The notes below the pieces were generated by a model. That model was given only the letters and a program-made list of their open reading frames with translations. It had not been told where the DNA came from and made no database searches. This document shows positions 1 to 8,104 of a stretch of 27,313 nt of DNA, in pieces; within the stretch, counting starts at the first letter, position 1; every line of letters starts with the position of its first letter. Source of the DNA: an uncultured Bacteroidales bacterium (GTDB lineage: Bacteria; Bacteroidota; Bacteroidia; Bacteroidales; UBA932); contig CAMZCW010000013.1 in NCBI GenBank assembly GCA_947305045.1, positions 1-27,313 on the forward strand, in the 5' to 3' direction. A program made the translations under genes and the position numbers.

Positions 1-1249
1 TGTAAGCTACGTACATACCGTAGTCGCGGATTTTTTCGGCATCGGCAATCTGGTCATCGTTCATGCCCACTTCCCAGTACCAGTTGGCGCGGTGTACGGG
101 TTCAACCGTTTCTTCGTCCAGTTTGAGGCCCCAGTCAAGGCTGTCCGGGAATGAGCAGGGCGTATTCCAATCCTCGCAATACCATTCGATGGAAACGCCC
201 ATGGTGTAACCATCAGCCTTTTCGGGGGCGAGGCTCTCGCCAAATTCACTGCGGGCTTCCCGCCCCATCATGGTTCTTGCCCCGGCAAGTGTAGCAAGGT
301 GTGCATCTCCAGTGCAGTCCGAGAAGAGCCTGCCGCTGACCCGGATTCGGTTCTGCCTGGTAGCTTCTATCGCCTCCACGGCTATTATCTTGTTGCCGTC
401 CATGACCGCTTTGTCAACGGTGTATCCGGCAAAGAGGGTAATGTTGGGCTCGGCCGCAATGACGTCCCACTTTTTCCAGTCTTGATAGTGATGGGCGCCA
501 CGGGCATTTCCTATGCGGTCCGGACCAATCTCGTTGAGAATGTATCCCAGCGAAGGGTAAGGAGGCATGTTAATCTGACCACCGAGCCCCACGCGCACCT
601 CTGACGAATTGTTGCCACCCAGGACATAGCGATCCTGGATAAGGGCCACCTTGCTCCCGAACCTTGCTGCGGCTATGGCGGCGCAAAGGCCGCTCATCCC
701 GGCACCTACGATGACAAAATCGAACCGCCCCTTCTCTTCCGTTTTTTCAGGAAGAAGACTGGCCCTGAGTTTCCGATAATCATCAAGGCTGTTGCCGGGA
801 ATCTCGTCTGTGGTCGTGAGCAGGATAGCGTCACAGCGGCCGTCCAGGCCGGTGAGGTCTTGCAATGCCAGGGTATGTCTCCCCTTTTCCAAGTGGTATT
901 TTCCACCTTTGTGCCAGTACCATGCCGCTTTTTCTTCCGGGGTGTTTCCGCCGCAGCCTGTTCCGAATTCCTCAGGATCGGCCTTGGAATCGACAAGCAC
1001 CTTGAAGACGCCGGGCGTTTTTCCGTCACTCCAGAAGGCCGTCCAGTTCTTGGTACGTACCCAGAGGGTATAATCTCCGCTTTCTTGTATTGTTATTGTT
1101 GTGTTGGGGTTCCTCTTGAGAGCCTCTCCGATACCGTGGGCAAGCAGGTAACTGGAACCCATCTGAAGTACGAACTGTTGCTCTACTGTCCAGTCTCCGA
1201 GGTCCTCGAAGCGGGTACAGAGCGTAAGCAGTGAGTTTGAAGTATTCAT
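1..1249 (-). CDS. FAD-dependent oxidoreductase (FAD_oxidored type), 3' end outside window
   Basis: One open frame runs from the ATG at 1249 to the left edge (416 codons seen, no stop). Residues about 1-165 look like a beta-rich N-terminal domain. An FAD/NAD(P)-binding fold follows, with VGAGMSG at 181-187, a GGNNSSEVRVG segment at 211-221 and DCTGDA at 311-316, typical of the second FAD-contacting motif. The architecture matches large FAD-dependent oxidoreductases common in Bacteroidetes glycan loci; their substrates are mostly unknown. No signal peptide is visible, so it is probably cytoplasmic, unlike the secreted FAD protein at 13252-16128. The start is supported by a promoter at 1281-1312 about 30 bases upstream. 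A possible LacI operator sits just upstream of that promoter. Short open frames at 706-1029 and 1026-1283 on the same strand are out of frame with it. The family is secure; the reaction is not known. Confidence 0.9.
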   Translation of the reverse strand, partial: MNTSNSLLTLCTRFEDLGDWTVEQQFVLQMGSSYLLAHGIGEALKRNPNTTITIQESGDYTLWVRTKNWTAFWSDGKTPGVFKVLVDSKADPEEFGTGCGGNTPEEKAAWYWHKGGKYHLEKGRHTLALQDLTGLDGRCDAILLTTTDEIPGNSLDDYRKLRASLLPEKTEEKGRFDFVIVGAGMSGLCAAIAAARFGSKVALIQDRYVLGGNNSSEVRVGLGGQINMPPYPSLGYILNEIGPDRIGNARGAHHYQDWKKWDVIAAEPNITLFAGYTVDKAVMDGNKIIAVEAIEATRQNRIRVSGRLFSDCTGDAHLATLAGARTMMGREARSEFGESLAPEKADGYTMGVSIEWYCEDWNTPCSFPDSLDWGLKLDEETVEPVHRANWYWEVGMNDDQIADAEKIRDYGMYVAY

Positions 1250-1280
1250 GCCTTGTCTTTAAGTTAAAATCCCGATGCGG

Positions 1281-1312
1281 CAAAGATATGCAGAAAACTT
1301 CATATATGCAAA
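1281..1312 (-). promoter_or_regulatory. Bacteroidetes-type promoter of the FAD oxidoreductase gene
   Basis: Read on the minus strand, the -7 element TATCTTTG lies at 1281-1288 and a -33 element TTTG at 1309-1312. The 20-base spacer is close to what is known for Bacteroides sigma-ABfr promoters (TTTG, then TAnnTTTG). The predicted RNA would start about 25 bases before the ATG at 1249. Confidence 0.65.
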
Positions 1313-1327
1313 CTAAATCGATAAAGT
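1312..1327. promoter_or_regulatory. Probable LacI-family operator upstream of the FAD gene
   Basis: ACTAAATCGATAAAGT is an imperfect palindrome centred on CG (6 of 8 base pairs match), the usual form of LacI/GalR operators. It touches the -33 element of the FAD-gene promoter. A near copy lies at 2422-2437 in front of the LacI gene. Matching sites at the two promoters around one regulator gene make a shared operator likely. Confidence 0.55.
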
Positions 1328-1354
1328 CATACTTTTTTGTGCTATTTTAACCAT

Positions 1355-1378
1355 AAAAAAAGAGGCTTGCGCGGCCTC
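1355..1378 (-). terminator. Intrinsic terminator of the LacI-family gene
   Basis: On the minus strand GAGGC, a 7-base loop and GCCTC are followed by seven T residues. The stem overlaps the TGA stop of the regulator gene (1377-1379). This would end the regulator transcript before the separate promoter of the FAD gene. Confidence 0.65.
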
Positions 1379-2393
1379 ATTTTCTACGGGTGGAACCCCC
1401 GAAAAACAACTTGGGTTCTACTAAAATCTGTTCTCCCGGTCCCCCTCCCATCATTCTTCTGAGCATGTGGTATGCCTGGGTGCCCACCTGGTCGGAGCAC
1501 TGTGATACATATGAAATGCTGGGAGAGTGGGTTGTCCATGCCGGACTTTCGTCATGGCAGAACAGCGCCATCTCTTCAGGAATGGAGAGCCCGGCATCCA
1601 TGATGGCCCTGAGGCTATTGAGGGACAGCATGATTCGTGGTGTAATCAGGGCCTCGGTACCCTTGCGCACCGCCTCTTGAACGGCAGCCCGGGTCTCACG
1701 CTCCTGAGCAGCGCTTTCTACCATATAAATGTGGGGAACCAGCCCATACGAAAGCATGGCATCCCGGTATCCGAGTTCCCTGTCCCGGAGCGACAGGACA
1801 TCCATGTTTTCGGATATCATTTCTATCTTTCTGTACCCGCCTTCCACAAGGTGTTTTACCACCTGCTTCATGCTACCGATATTGTCCAGGAAAACCCGCC
1901 CCACTCCTTCCAGGGCCGGAACATCCCTGTTTATCAGGACCAGCGGGATATTCAATTTAACAACTTTCCTGAGGATGTTTTCGCTGCCGGCACAAGGCGT
2001 AACGATGATTCCATCCACTTCGTGCCCGGCAAAAATGTCAAGGAGTTCTTCCATTCTTCTGGGACTCTCGGCTGAGCTGCCGAACATAACGCTGAAACCG
2101 TCATTATGTGCCAGCTCTTCTATATATCGGCCGGCTTCCGAAAAGGCATAGTTTGAAATGTCCGGAGTAATGACCCCCAGCAGGTACCGCTTCCCGATTC
2201 GCAGAGCGGTGGCGATTCGGCTTGGCTGGTAATTGCGGAGTTTAGCAAGACCCAGAACTTTCTGAGCGGTTTCACGGCTGATATCGCAGTCCGGTGAACC
2301 ATCTTCTCTTCTAGGCGCATTCAAGACCCGGGAGACCAACGTGGTTGACACCCCCAGCTCTTTTGCCAGATCTTTTAGCGTTACTTTATCCAT
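1377..2393 (-). CDS. LacI/GalR-family transcriptional regulator
   Basis: This 338-residue protein has the usual LacI-family length. Residues 4-25 form the N-terminal helix-turn-helix (LKDLAKELGVSTTLVSRVLN), followed by a hinge around 45-60 and a periplasmic-binding-protein-like sensor domain from about residue 61 (LLGVITPDISNYAFSE onward). It most likely binds DNA as a dimer and responds to a sugar or sugar derivative. It sits between the long glycan-degradation gene train and a divergently controlled FAD oxidoreductase unit on the same strand. It has its own promoter (2410-2417) with a candidate operator, and a terminator overlapping its stop. Local targets are inferred from matching palindromes at 1312-1327 and 2422-2437. 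The effector is unknown. Confidence 0.95.
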   Translation of the reverse strand: MDKVTLKDLAKELGVSTTLVSRVLNAPRREDGSPDCDISRETAQKVLGLAKLRNYQPSRIATALRIGKRYLLGVITPDISNYAFSEAGRYIEELAHNDGFSVMFGSSAESPRRMEELLDIFAGHEVDGIIVTPCAGSENILRKVVKLNIPLVLINRDVPALEGVGRVFLDNIGSMKQVVKHLVEGGYRKIEMISENMDVLSLRDRELGYRDAMLSYGLVPHIYMVESAAQERETRAAVQEAVRKGTEALITPRIMLSLNSLRAIMDAGLSIPEEMALFCHDESPAWTTHSPSISYVSQCSDQVGTQAYHMLRRMMGGGPGEQILVEPKLFFGGSTRRK

Positions 2394-2409
2394 ACGTGGA
2401 TTTTTCGGG

Positions 2410-2417
2410 CAAAGATA
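2410..2417 (-). promoter_or_regulatory. -7 promoter element of the LacI-family gene
   Basis: TATCTTTG on the minus strand fits the Bacteroidetes TAnnTTTG consensus and is identical to the -7 element before the FAD gene. I see no clear TTTG at the -33 position. The predicted leader before the ATG at 2393 is only about 10 bases. Confidence 0.5.
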
Positions 2418-2418
2418 A

Positions 2419-2592
<174 letters not shown>

Positions 2593-2595
2593 GCC

Positions 2596-4662
2596 TTACA
2601 ATGTAATTTCAAGTTCCAACTTTGCATCGGCCGATGACGGGCCAATGAGGATTTTGTATTGTCCCGGAGCCACGACCCAACGGTGGGACTGTACGTCATA
2701 ATAGCTGAAAGCGTCCCGGTCCAGGTGAATGGTAAAATGAGACTGTCCGCCCCTGACAATGAATTTCTTGTCATAGCCTTTTAATTCTTTGGCCGGACGC
2801 ATCACTGGCGCTGCATTTACAGGAGCCACATACACTTGTGCCACTTCTTTGGCATCAGCCATTCCCGTGTTGCGCACCGTGAAACTGACATCGAAGCCGT
2901 CTCCGTCAGGAACTACGGAGGCATCGGCATAATCAAAAGTGGTGTAGCTGAGGCCAAAGCCGAACGGATAAAGAGGAGTCACGCCAAAGTGCTCCACACC
3001 ACGATAACCCAAAAAGACGCCTTCCCCGTAGGTAGTATAGTTGTAATGTTGCCGCTTAGGGTCCTTGTGGATTTGCGGCTGTACATCATACCATTTTTGG
3101 GCGGGATTCTTATCCTTGGCGCCCCAGAAGGTGAAAGGCAGGCGGCCGGAAGGCGATACCTTACCACTTAGAATGGCAGCCAGGGCGTTGCCGCCTTCCT
3201 GGCCGGGATACCAGGTAAGCAGAATGGCTTTCACGCGGTCCTGCCAGGCAGACAGGTCGAATTCTCCGCCTGAATTGGCGACCACGACCACATTGTCATT
3301 GTATCGGGCCATGCGGAGAATGAGGTCATCCTGCCCTTTAGGCAAGGTGTACTTGCGGTCCATATTCTCTGCTTCCGAGAGCGAATCGTACCCGACGCAG
3401 ACAATCACCGCTGCCGCTTTACGAAGGACCTCCGGAGAGGGAGAATCCAGGGCCACCACATTCCAGTTTTTGCCCAGCGCCTGCAGGCCGGCAGCGGGCG
3501 TCACGCCCTTGCCGTCTTCCGGCTGCACCCAGCCGGAGCCGCCGCCGCACGCCATGGTGTGGGCATTGGGGCCGGTAACCACAATCAGGTTTTTCTTGCC
3601 AGGTTTGAGCGGAAGCACGCCTCCCTCGTTCTTAAGGAGCACCGGACCTTCCAGGGCCACTTCATAGGCCCGCTTTTGCGAGAGAGCCGGGTCTTCAGCA
3701 TCGGCCTGTGCCTCCATGGGGTTGTCCAGGAAGCCAAAGGCGGAATAGGCCTGCAGAATGTGCCGGCATTTCTCGTCCAGGTCCGCTTCCGTGATTACAC
3801 CGTTTTCCAACAGGGCCTTTACTGCTTTCTGGTGGGACACATGGTTGCGCGGCATTTCAAAGTCCACGCCGGAGGTCATGAAATTGAGGGTGCTGTAGGT
3901 GGAGGTCCAGTCCGTCATCACAATGCCCTCGAAGCCCCAGGCACGCAGGTTCTCTTTCACCAGCCAGGGATTCTCTGCGGCATGCATGCCGTTAATGAGG
4001 TTGTAGCTGGTCATGACGGCACCCACGCCGCCTTTTTCCACGGCCTTGCGGAAGGTAGGGAAATAGATTTCGTTCATGGTGCGCTCATCCGCATTGGAGC
4101 TCACGCCGTGCCGGTTGTACTCCTGCTGGTTCAGCGCAAAATGCTTGATGGTCGCCATTACCCCCTGCTCCTGCATGCCTTGGATATAGCTCAGGGCCGT
4201 TTCTCCGGCAAGATAAGGGTCTTCACCATAATACTCGAAGTTGCGGCCACACAGGGCGCTGCGGTAAATATTCACGCCGGGGCCCAGCATGATTTGCACA
4301 CCATGGGCCTTGGCGGCGCAGCCAATGCCGGCGCCCATCTCGTGTACCGCCTCGCGGTTCCACGTGGCCGCCGCGGAGATACCGCAAGGGTAAAACGTGC
4401 TCTGGATGTTTTTTCCGTCAATATTACGGACGCCCTGCGGGCCGTCGGCCATGCGGATGGAAGGAATGCCCAGGTGCTCAATTGCATAGGTCCTGAACCC
4501 ATCCACCTTGCCGGAGATGAGATCAATCTTCTCATCCAGGGTCATCTGGGCTACCAACGCAGCCGCGCGAGCCTTATCCTGTTCTGTTACGGAAGGAGCC
4601 TGTCCGGCCGCCGTAATTGCCATAGCCAGCATCAGGCCGGCCGCAAGAATCGTCTTTTTCAT
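2596..4662 (-). CDS. Glycoside hydrolase family 3 beta-glycosidase, secreted
   Basis: The 688-residue protein has a Sec signal peptide (residues 1 to about 21, ending ITAAGQA). The GH3 N-terminal barrel spans about 35-310, with KHF at 173-175 and the predicted nucleophile Asp251 in GIVMTDW. The second alpha/beta domain (about 340-560) carries SLSEAENMDR near 427-436, where Glu430 or Glu432 is the likely acid/base. A fibronectin-III-like domain ends the protein (about 600-688). GH3 enzymes of this layout release terminal beta-glucose or beta-xylose; the exact sugar cannot be read from sequence. The ATG follows the stop of the upstream GH3 by one base, so the two are probably translationally coupled. 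It is the last intact gene of the train. I see no clear terminator after it. Confidence 0.95.
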   Translation of the reverse strand: MKKTILAAGLMLAMAITAAGQAPSVTEQDKARAAALVAQMTLDEKIDLISGKVDGFRTYAIEHLGIPSIRMADGPQGVRNIDGKNIQSTFYPCGISAAATWNREAVHEMGAGIGCAAKAHGVQIMLGPGVNIYRSALCGRNFEYYGEDPYLAGETALSYIQGMQEQGVMATIKHFALNQQEYNRHGVSSNADERTMNEIYFPTFRKAVEKGGVGAVMTSYNLINGMHAAENPWLVKENLRAWGFEGIVMTDWTSTYSTLNFMTSGVDFEMPRNHVSHQKAVKALLENGVITEADLDEKCRHILQAYSAFGFLDNPMEAQADAEDPALSQKRAYEVALEGPVLLKNEGGVLPLKPGKKNLIVVTGPNAHTMACGGGSGWVQPEDGKGVTPAAGLQALGKNWNVVALDSPSPEVLRKAAAVIVCVGYDSLSEAENMDRKYTLPKGQDDLILRMARYNDNVVVVANSGGEFDLSAWQDRVKAILLTWYPGQEGGNALAAILSGKVSPSGRLPFTFWGAKDKNPAQKWYDVQPQIHKDPKRQHYNYTTYGEGVFLGYRGVEHFGVTPLYPFGFGLSYTTFDYADASVVPDGDGFDVSFTVRNTGMADAKEVAQVYVAPVNAAPVMRPAKELKGYDKKFIVRGGQSHFTIHLDRDAFSYYDVQSHRWVVAPGQYKILIGPSSADAKLELEITL

Positions 4663-4663
4663 A

Positions 4664-6919
4664 TCATTTATATCTTTTTACGCGGGTATCGTTAATAACG
4701 CCTTTCCAGTCCATGCCAAAGGCAAAGTCATATACATGCCCTTGGGCATCCCGGTAGCATTCCATATCACGGGGAACGTCCTCGCACTGGGCCTCTACGG
4801 TTTCCATATGGGCCGGAAGCTGGCAGGGAAGCAGTCCATAAGGCTCCGCCACGCCGCTCAGGATATCCAGCAGGGCATTGTTGGACACGCCGCAGGACAC
4901 AAGCAGGGCATCCGCCCAGGGCTCAATCTCGGCCGGGACGAAGGGGCGCTCCATGGCCACCATCACTATCACAGGTTTGTCACCCATCGCCACCTTGGTC
5001 GTTTGTACCAGCAAGGCATCGGTGCTATTGGACGATGTTTCCGTAAAGCCACGGTAACTGCGGTTGGCGCTGCTCTCGTGCGGGTCTCCGCCGGCAATAC
5101 TGTGCGCACGGGCGTTCGTTGCCGTATAAGGTCCCCATTGCAGGCTGATGGGGTTGTAATGGCCTTCCGGGTACTTCTCGTCGGGCATCACAAAGCCCCA
5201 GTGGCCCACTGGACTCTTGATGGAGACAAGGGCCACATCCGCCTCTTCCGGCGTATCGACCACCTCAAAATAACGGCCGAGCAATTCCTTGGAAATCGGG
5301 TATTCGTCGTAGGAAGGCGTCGGCTTCTGCCAATGGGAAAGGCCGGCGGGGACATGGCGGAGCGGTTCATACACCCGCATCTTCCTGTTCAACGGCAACA
5401 TGCCCCCAGCATTTTTCAGCAGGACGATACTCTTGAGCTGGGCTTCGTAGCCCGCGGCCACAAATTCCTTGCTGCCTACAATGGCCGCCGCCTTTTCCGG
5501 ACTCACATAAGGGTTCTCAAAAAGGCCCACGCGGAAGATATTCACCAGGATACGCGTCGCGCTCAGCTCAAAACGGGCGCGAGCGCTTTCCTCTCCGTAT
5601 TTTTGGGCCCACAATTCATAGGCGGCCATGCTCTCCGCGTTGTCCTTGGCACCGCCCAGCTGGTCCACGCCCGCCTCAAAGCACAACAGGCGCCGCTCGG
5701 GGCCGCTCAAGGTTTCCGTGCCCCAAGGGGTACCTTTGTGCTCCCACGGAACATTGTAATCCTTGACGATTCCCCAGTCCGTGCAGACTACACCATCATA
5801 CTTGAACTTGTCGCGCAGCAAGTCCTGGATGATGTACTTTGAAAAGCCGTTTCCGACATTCTTTCCCGAAGGGTCCTGTCCGTAGGAAATGGTATAATAA
5901 GGCATCACGGCCGATGCCATCCTTGTTTTTCCGGGCAAGGCGAAGGCGCCGTCCACAAAAGGAATCAGCCCCTGCTCAAAATTGTTCCCGGGATACACGG
6001 CATACTTACCGATACCAAAATGCGCATCCCGGCCACCTTCTCCGGAGCCGCCGCCCGGCCAGTGCTTTACCATGCAGTTGACACTTTGCACGCCCCAACC
6101 CGTCTTGCTGCCCGGTGTATTCTGGAAGGCTTCACAATACGTACGGGCCATATCACGGGAAAGGGCCGGATCCTCGCCGAAGGTGCCATAGAAGCGGCGC
6201 CAGCGGGGTTCCGTGGCGATATCCACCTGCGGAGACAGAGCAGTAGTGATGCCCAATGCCCGGTATTCGGCCGATACCACCTCCCCGTGAGTGCGGATGA
6301 CATCCATGTCAAAGGTAGCGGCCAGCCCCAGTTCCCGGGGCCACTTGGAGATGTCGCTCTCCCCCGCCGGGTCAAACTCGCCATCCTGCTCGGGCTTATA
6401 ATTGTTGATGTTGGTGGTCCCGTTGCTGTAATTGCGGGGGTCCGTACTGTTATTGGACGGGATGCCCAGACGAGCCGACTCGCAAAACGCCTGCACGGCA
6501 TTGGACCAGCCTGCCCCAATGGCCGGAGAAGCCACATTGCGCACCAGCATGTGGCGGATGTGGTCATCGGCCAGGAGCCGCCGTGCCTTGTCATCCAGCA
6601 CCGTATCGTTGGCATCCACTGCACTGGAATACAGCATGAGGCCGCAGATTTCCTCCAGCGTGAGTCGGGATGCCAGGTCCTGCGCCCTTGTCCGTGCGTC
6701 CTTTCTCCAGTCCTCGTAAACGTCCAGGCTCCCGTTGCGGTTCAGGTCCTTGAAGGCAAACCCGTCCAGCGTCAGGATAGGAGCCGATGTGTAGCCGAGG
6801 GTGGGACCTTGGCTCTGATGAACAAGCGTATATCCCCCCTGCGGCTCCATAGTGATGACATTTTTGCCGCAGGCGGCCATAAGGAGGCAAAGTAAAGACA
6901 GCCGGAAAAATTGCTTCAT
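4664..6919 (-). CDS. Glycoside hydrolase family 3 lipoprotein with EF-hand-like loop
   Basis: This 751-residue protein starts with a lipoprotein signal (lipobox MAAC, Cys17). A calcium-loop-like segment DLNRNGSLDVYEDW lies at 58-71. The GH3 barrel follows, with KHW at 285-287, a glycine-rich GGGSGEGGRDAH stretch and the predicted nucleophile Asp381 in VVCTDW. The C-terminal alpha/beta domain contains NRSYRG. Unlike the GH3 at 2596 it has no obvious FnIII-like domain, but it has a 15-residue tail (DWKGVIND...). It is a paralogue of the GH3 at 9636-11789. It is probably anchored to a membrane and trims oligosaccharides. A possible internal promoter lies at 6936-6943. A relic of its tail is found at 2425-2472. 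Substrate not predictable. Confidence 0.95.
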   Translation of the reverse strand: MKQFFRLSLLCLLMAACGKNVITMEPQGGYTLVHQSQGPTLGYTSAPILTLDGFAFKDLNRNGSLDVYEDWRKDARTRAQDLASRLTLEEICGLMLYSSAVDANDTVLDDKARRLLADDHIRHMLVRNVASPAIGAGWSNAVQAFCESARLGIPSNNSTDPRNYSNGTTNINNYKPEQDGEFDPAGESDISKWPRELGLAATFDMDVIRTHGEVVSAEYRALGITTALSPQVDIATEPRWRRFYGTFGEDPALSRDMARTYCEAFQNTPGSKTGWGVQSVNCMVKHWPGGGSGEGGRDAHFGIGKYAVYPGNNFEQGLIPFVDGAFALPGKTRMASAVMPYYTISYGQDPSGKNVGNGFSKYIIQDLLRDKFKYDGVVCTDWGIVKDYNVPWEHKGTPWGTETLSGPERRLLCFEAGVDQLGGAKDNAESMAAYELWAQKYGEESARARFELSATRILVNIFRVGLFENPYVSPEKAAAIVGSKEFVAAGYEAQLKSIVLLKNAGGMLPLNRKMRVYEPLRHVPAGLSHWQKPTPSYDEYPISKELLGRYFEVVDTPEEADVALVSIKSPVGHWGFVMPDEKYPEGHYNPISLQWGPYTATNARAHSIAGGDPHESSANRSYRGFTETSSNSTDALLVQTTKVAMGDKPVIVMVAMERPFVPAEIEPWADALLVSCGVSNNALLDILSGVAEPYGLLPCQLPAHMETVEAQCEDVPRDMECYRDAQGHVYDFAFGMDWKGVINDTRVKRYK

Positions 6920-6935
6920 GAACGTAATTTTTCGT

Positions 6936-6943
6936 CAAAGATA
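6936..6943 (-). promoter_or_regulatory. Possible internal promoter (-7 element) before the GH3 at 4664-6919
   Basis: TATCTTTG on the minus strand is identical to the -7 elements at 1281 and 2410. It falls in the 27-base space between the symporter and GH3 genes, the longest gap in the train. No good -33 TTTG is seen, so it may be weak or accidental. Confidence 0.35.
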
Positions 6944-6946
6944 AAA

Positions 6947-8104
6947 CTATTTCCTAAAAAAACGGTCAACGCCCAGGGCGATGGCGCCGTCCCCCGTCAC
7001 ATTGCAAGCCGGTCCGTAGCCGTCCAGGGCCAGATAAATGGCCATCAGAAGGGCGGTCATCTCCGGCGTAAAGCCGAGCATGCTTTCCAGGAAGCCCACG
7101 GAAGCCATAAGCACGCCGCTCATCACGCCTGGCGAAGCCACCGTCGCAACGGCAAGGATGAGCATGAAATTAAAGAACAGGCCAAAGGAGATAGGCTGTC
7201 CCATCATCAGTGCAACGGCGACAGCTGTGGTAGCAAGCTTGATCACAGAACCGCACATATGTACATTGGAGCACAGCGGAACCACAAAATTCGCCACTTC
7301 CTCTGATACGCCGTTCTTTCGGGTGCACTCCGTCGTAACCGGAATAACGGCCGATGACGAGCAGATTGAAAAGCCCGTAAGATAAGCCGGGAACATATTC
7401 CAGAGACATTTGAAAGGGTTTTTCCCTGCAATAGTACCCGCCACCACATACTGAATAACCAGATAAAGGATGGAAAGGACGACGCCCGTCGCGATAACTT
7501 TCGCTCCTGTTCCCATGACAACGGCCATTTTCCCGGAAGCGCTCATCTCGCACATCATGGTGAAGATATAAAGGGGCATAAGAGGGATGATGGCCTTCTC
7601 GATGGTCATCTTCACCACCTCACCAAACTCGTTAAACCAATTCTTGAGTGAATCGCCCTTGATATATATACAGCATATTCCTATCATGAAGGACAGGCAA
7701 AGGGCCGTAAGCATGTCGCACAGCGGCTTTATCTTGAGGTCGATATAGGGTTCAAAGGTTTTTGCCGATGCCGCATCCGTCTGAAGGTCCCCCACCTCAA
7801 GGATATACGGGAAAAAGGCCGATGCGCTCCCATAAGCAAACAGGCCGGCACAGACTGTAGATACATAGGCGACGCCCACCACCCAGAGCAGCATCTTGCC
7901 AGCACCCTTTCCCAGCCCATAAATAGCCGGCGTAACCAGGCCCAGCACCAGGAGCGGGACAATGAACTTGAGCAGCTGCGCGAACAGCACGTTGAACGTT
8001 TTGAAAATACGGACAAGCACTTCCGGGGCTACAAGTCCAAGGAGTGAGCCCAGTGCAATGGCAATGAGCACCTTCACAAAAAGGGAAAGTTTTATCTTTT
8101 TCAT
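6947..8104 (-). CDS. DAACS-family cation symporter with altered substrate site
   Basis: A 385-residue inner-membrane protein with many hydrophobic segments. It has the family's serine-rich hairpin (SICSSSAVIPVT, about 246-257) and the NVTGDGA motif (368-374) of the dicarboxylate/amino acid:cation symporters (GltP/SdcS type). Asp361, Asn368 and Asp372 correspond to Asp394, Asn401 and Asp405 of GltPh. The arginine that pairs with acidic substrates (Arg397 in GltPh) is Gly364 here, and the NMDGT motif reads HMCGS (282-286). Uptake of an acidic substrate is therefore not well supported. The start overlaps the GH10 stop by 4 bases (ATGA), so it is co-translated with the glycan enzymes. It may import a product of the locus, which is inference. 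Confidence 0.9.
   Translation of the reverse strand: MKKIKLSLFVKVLIAIALGSLLGLVAPEVLVRIFKTFNVLFAQLLKFIVPLLVLGLVTPAIYGLGKGAGKMLLWVVGVAYVSTVCAGLFAYGSASAFFPYILEVGDLQTDAASAKTFEPYIDLKIKPLCDMLTALCLSFMIGICCIYIKGDSLKNWFNEFGEVVKMTIEKAIIPLMPLYIFTMMCEMSASGKMAVVMGTGAKVIATGVVLSILYLVIQYVVAGTIAGKNPFKCLWNMFPAYLTGFSICSSSAVIPVTTECTRKNGVSEEVANFVVPLCSNVHMCGSVIKLATTAVAVALMMGQPISFGLFFNFMLILAVATVASPGVMSGVLMASVGFLESMLGFTPEMTALLMAIYLALDGYGPACNVTGDGAIALGVDRFFRK

Noticed and set aside
706..1283. Two short minus-strand open frames (706-1029, 1026-1283) that could suggest a broken gene
   Set aside because: They are out of frame with the continuous 416-codon FAD oxidoreductase frame from 1249 to the edge, which carries all the recognisable motifs. 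The gene is not frameshifted in the visible part.
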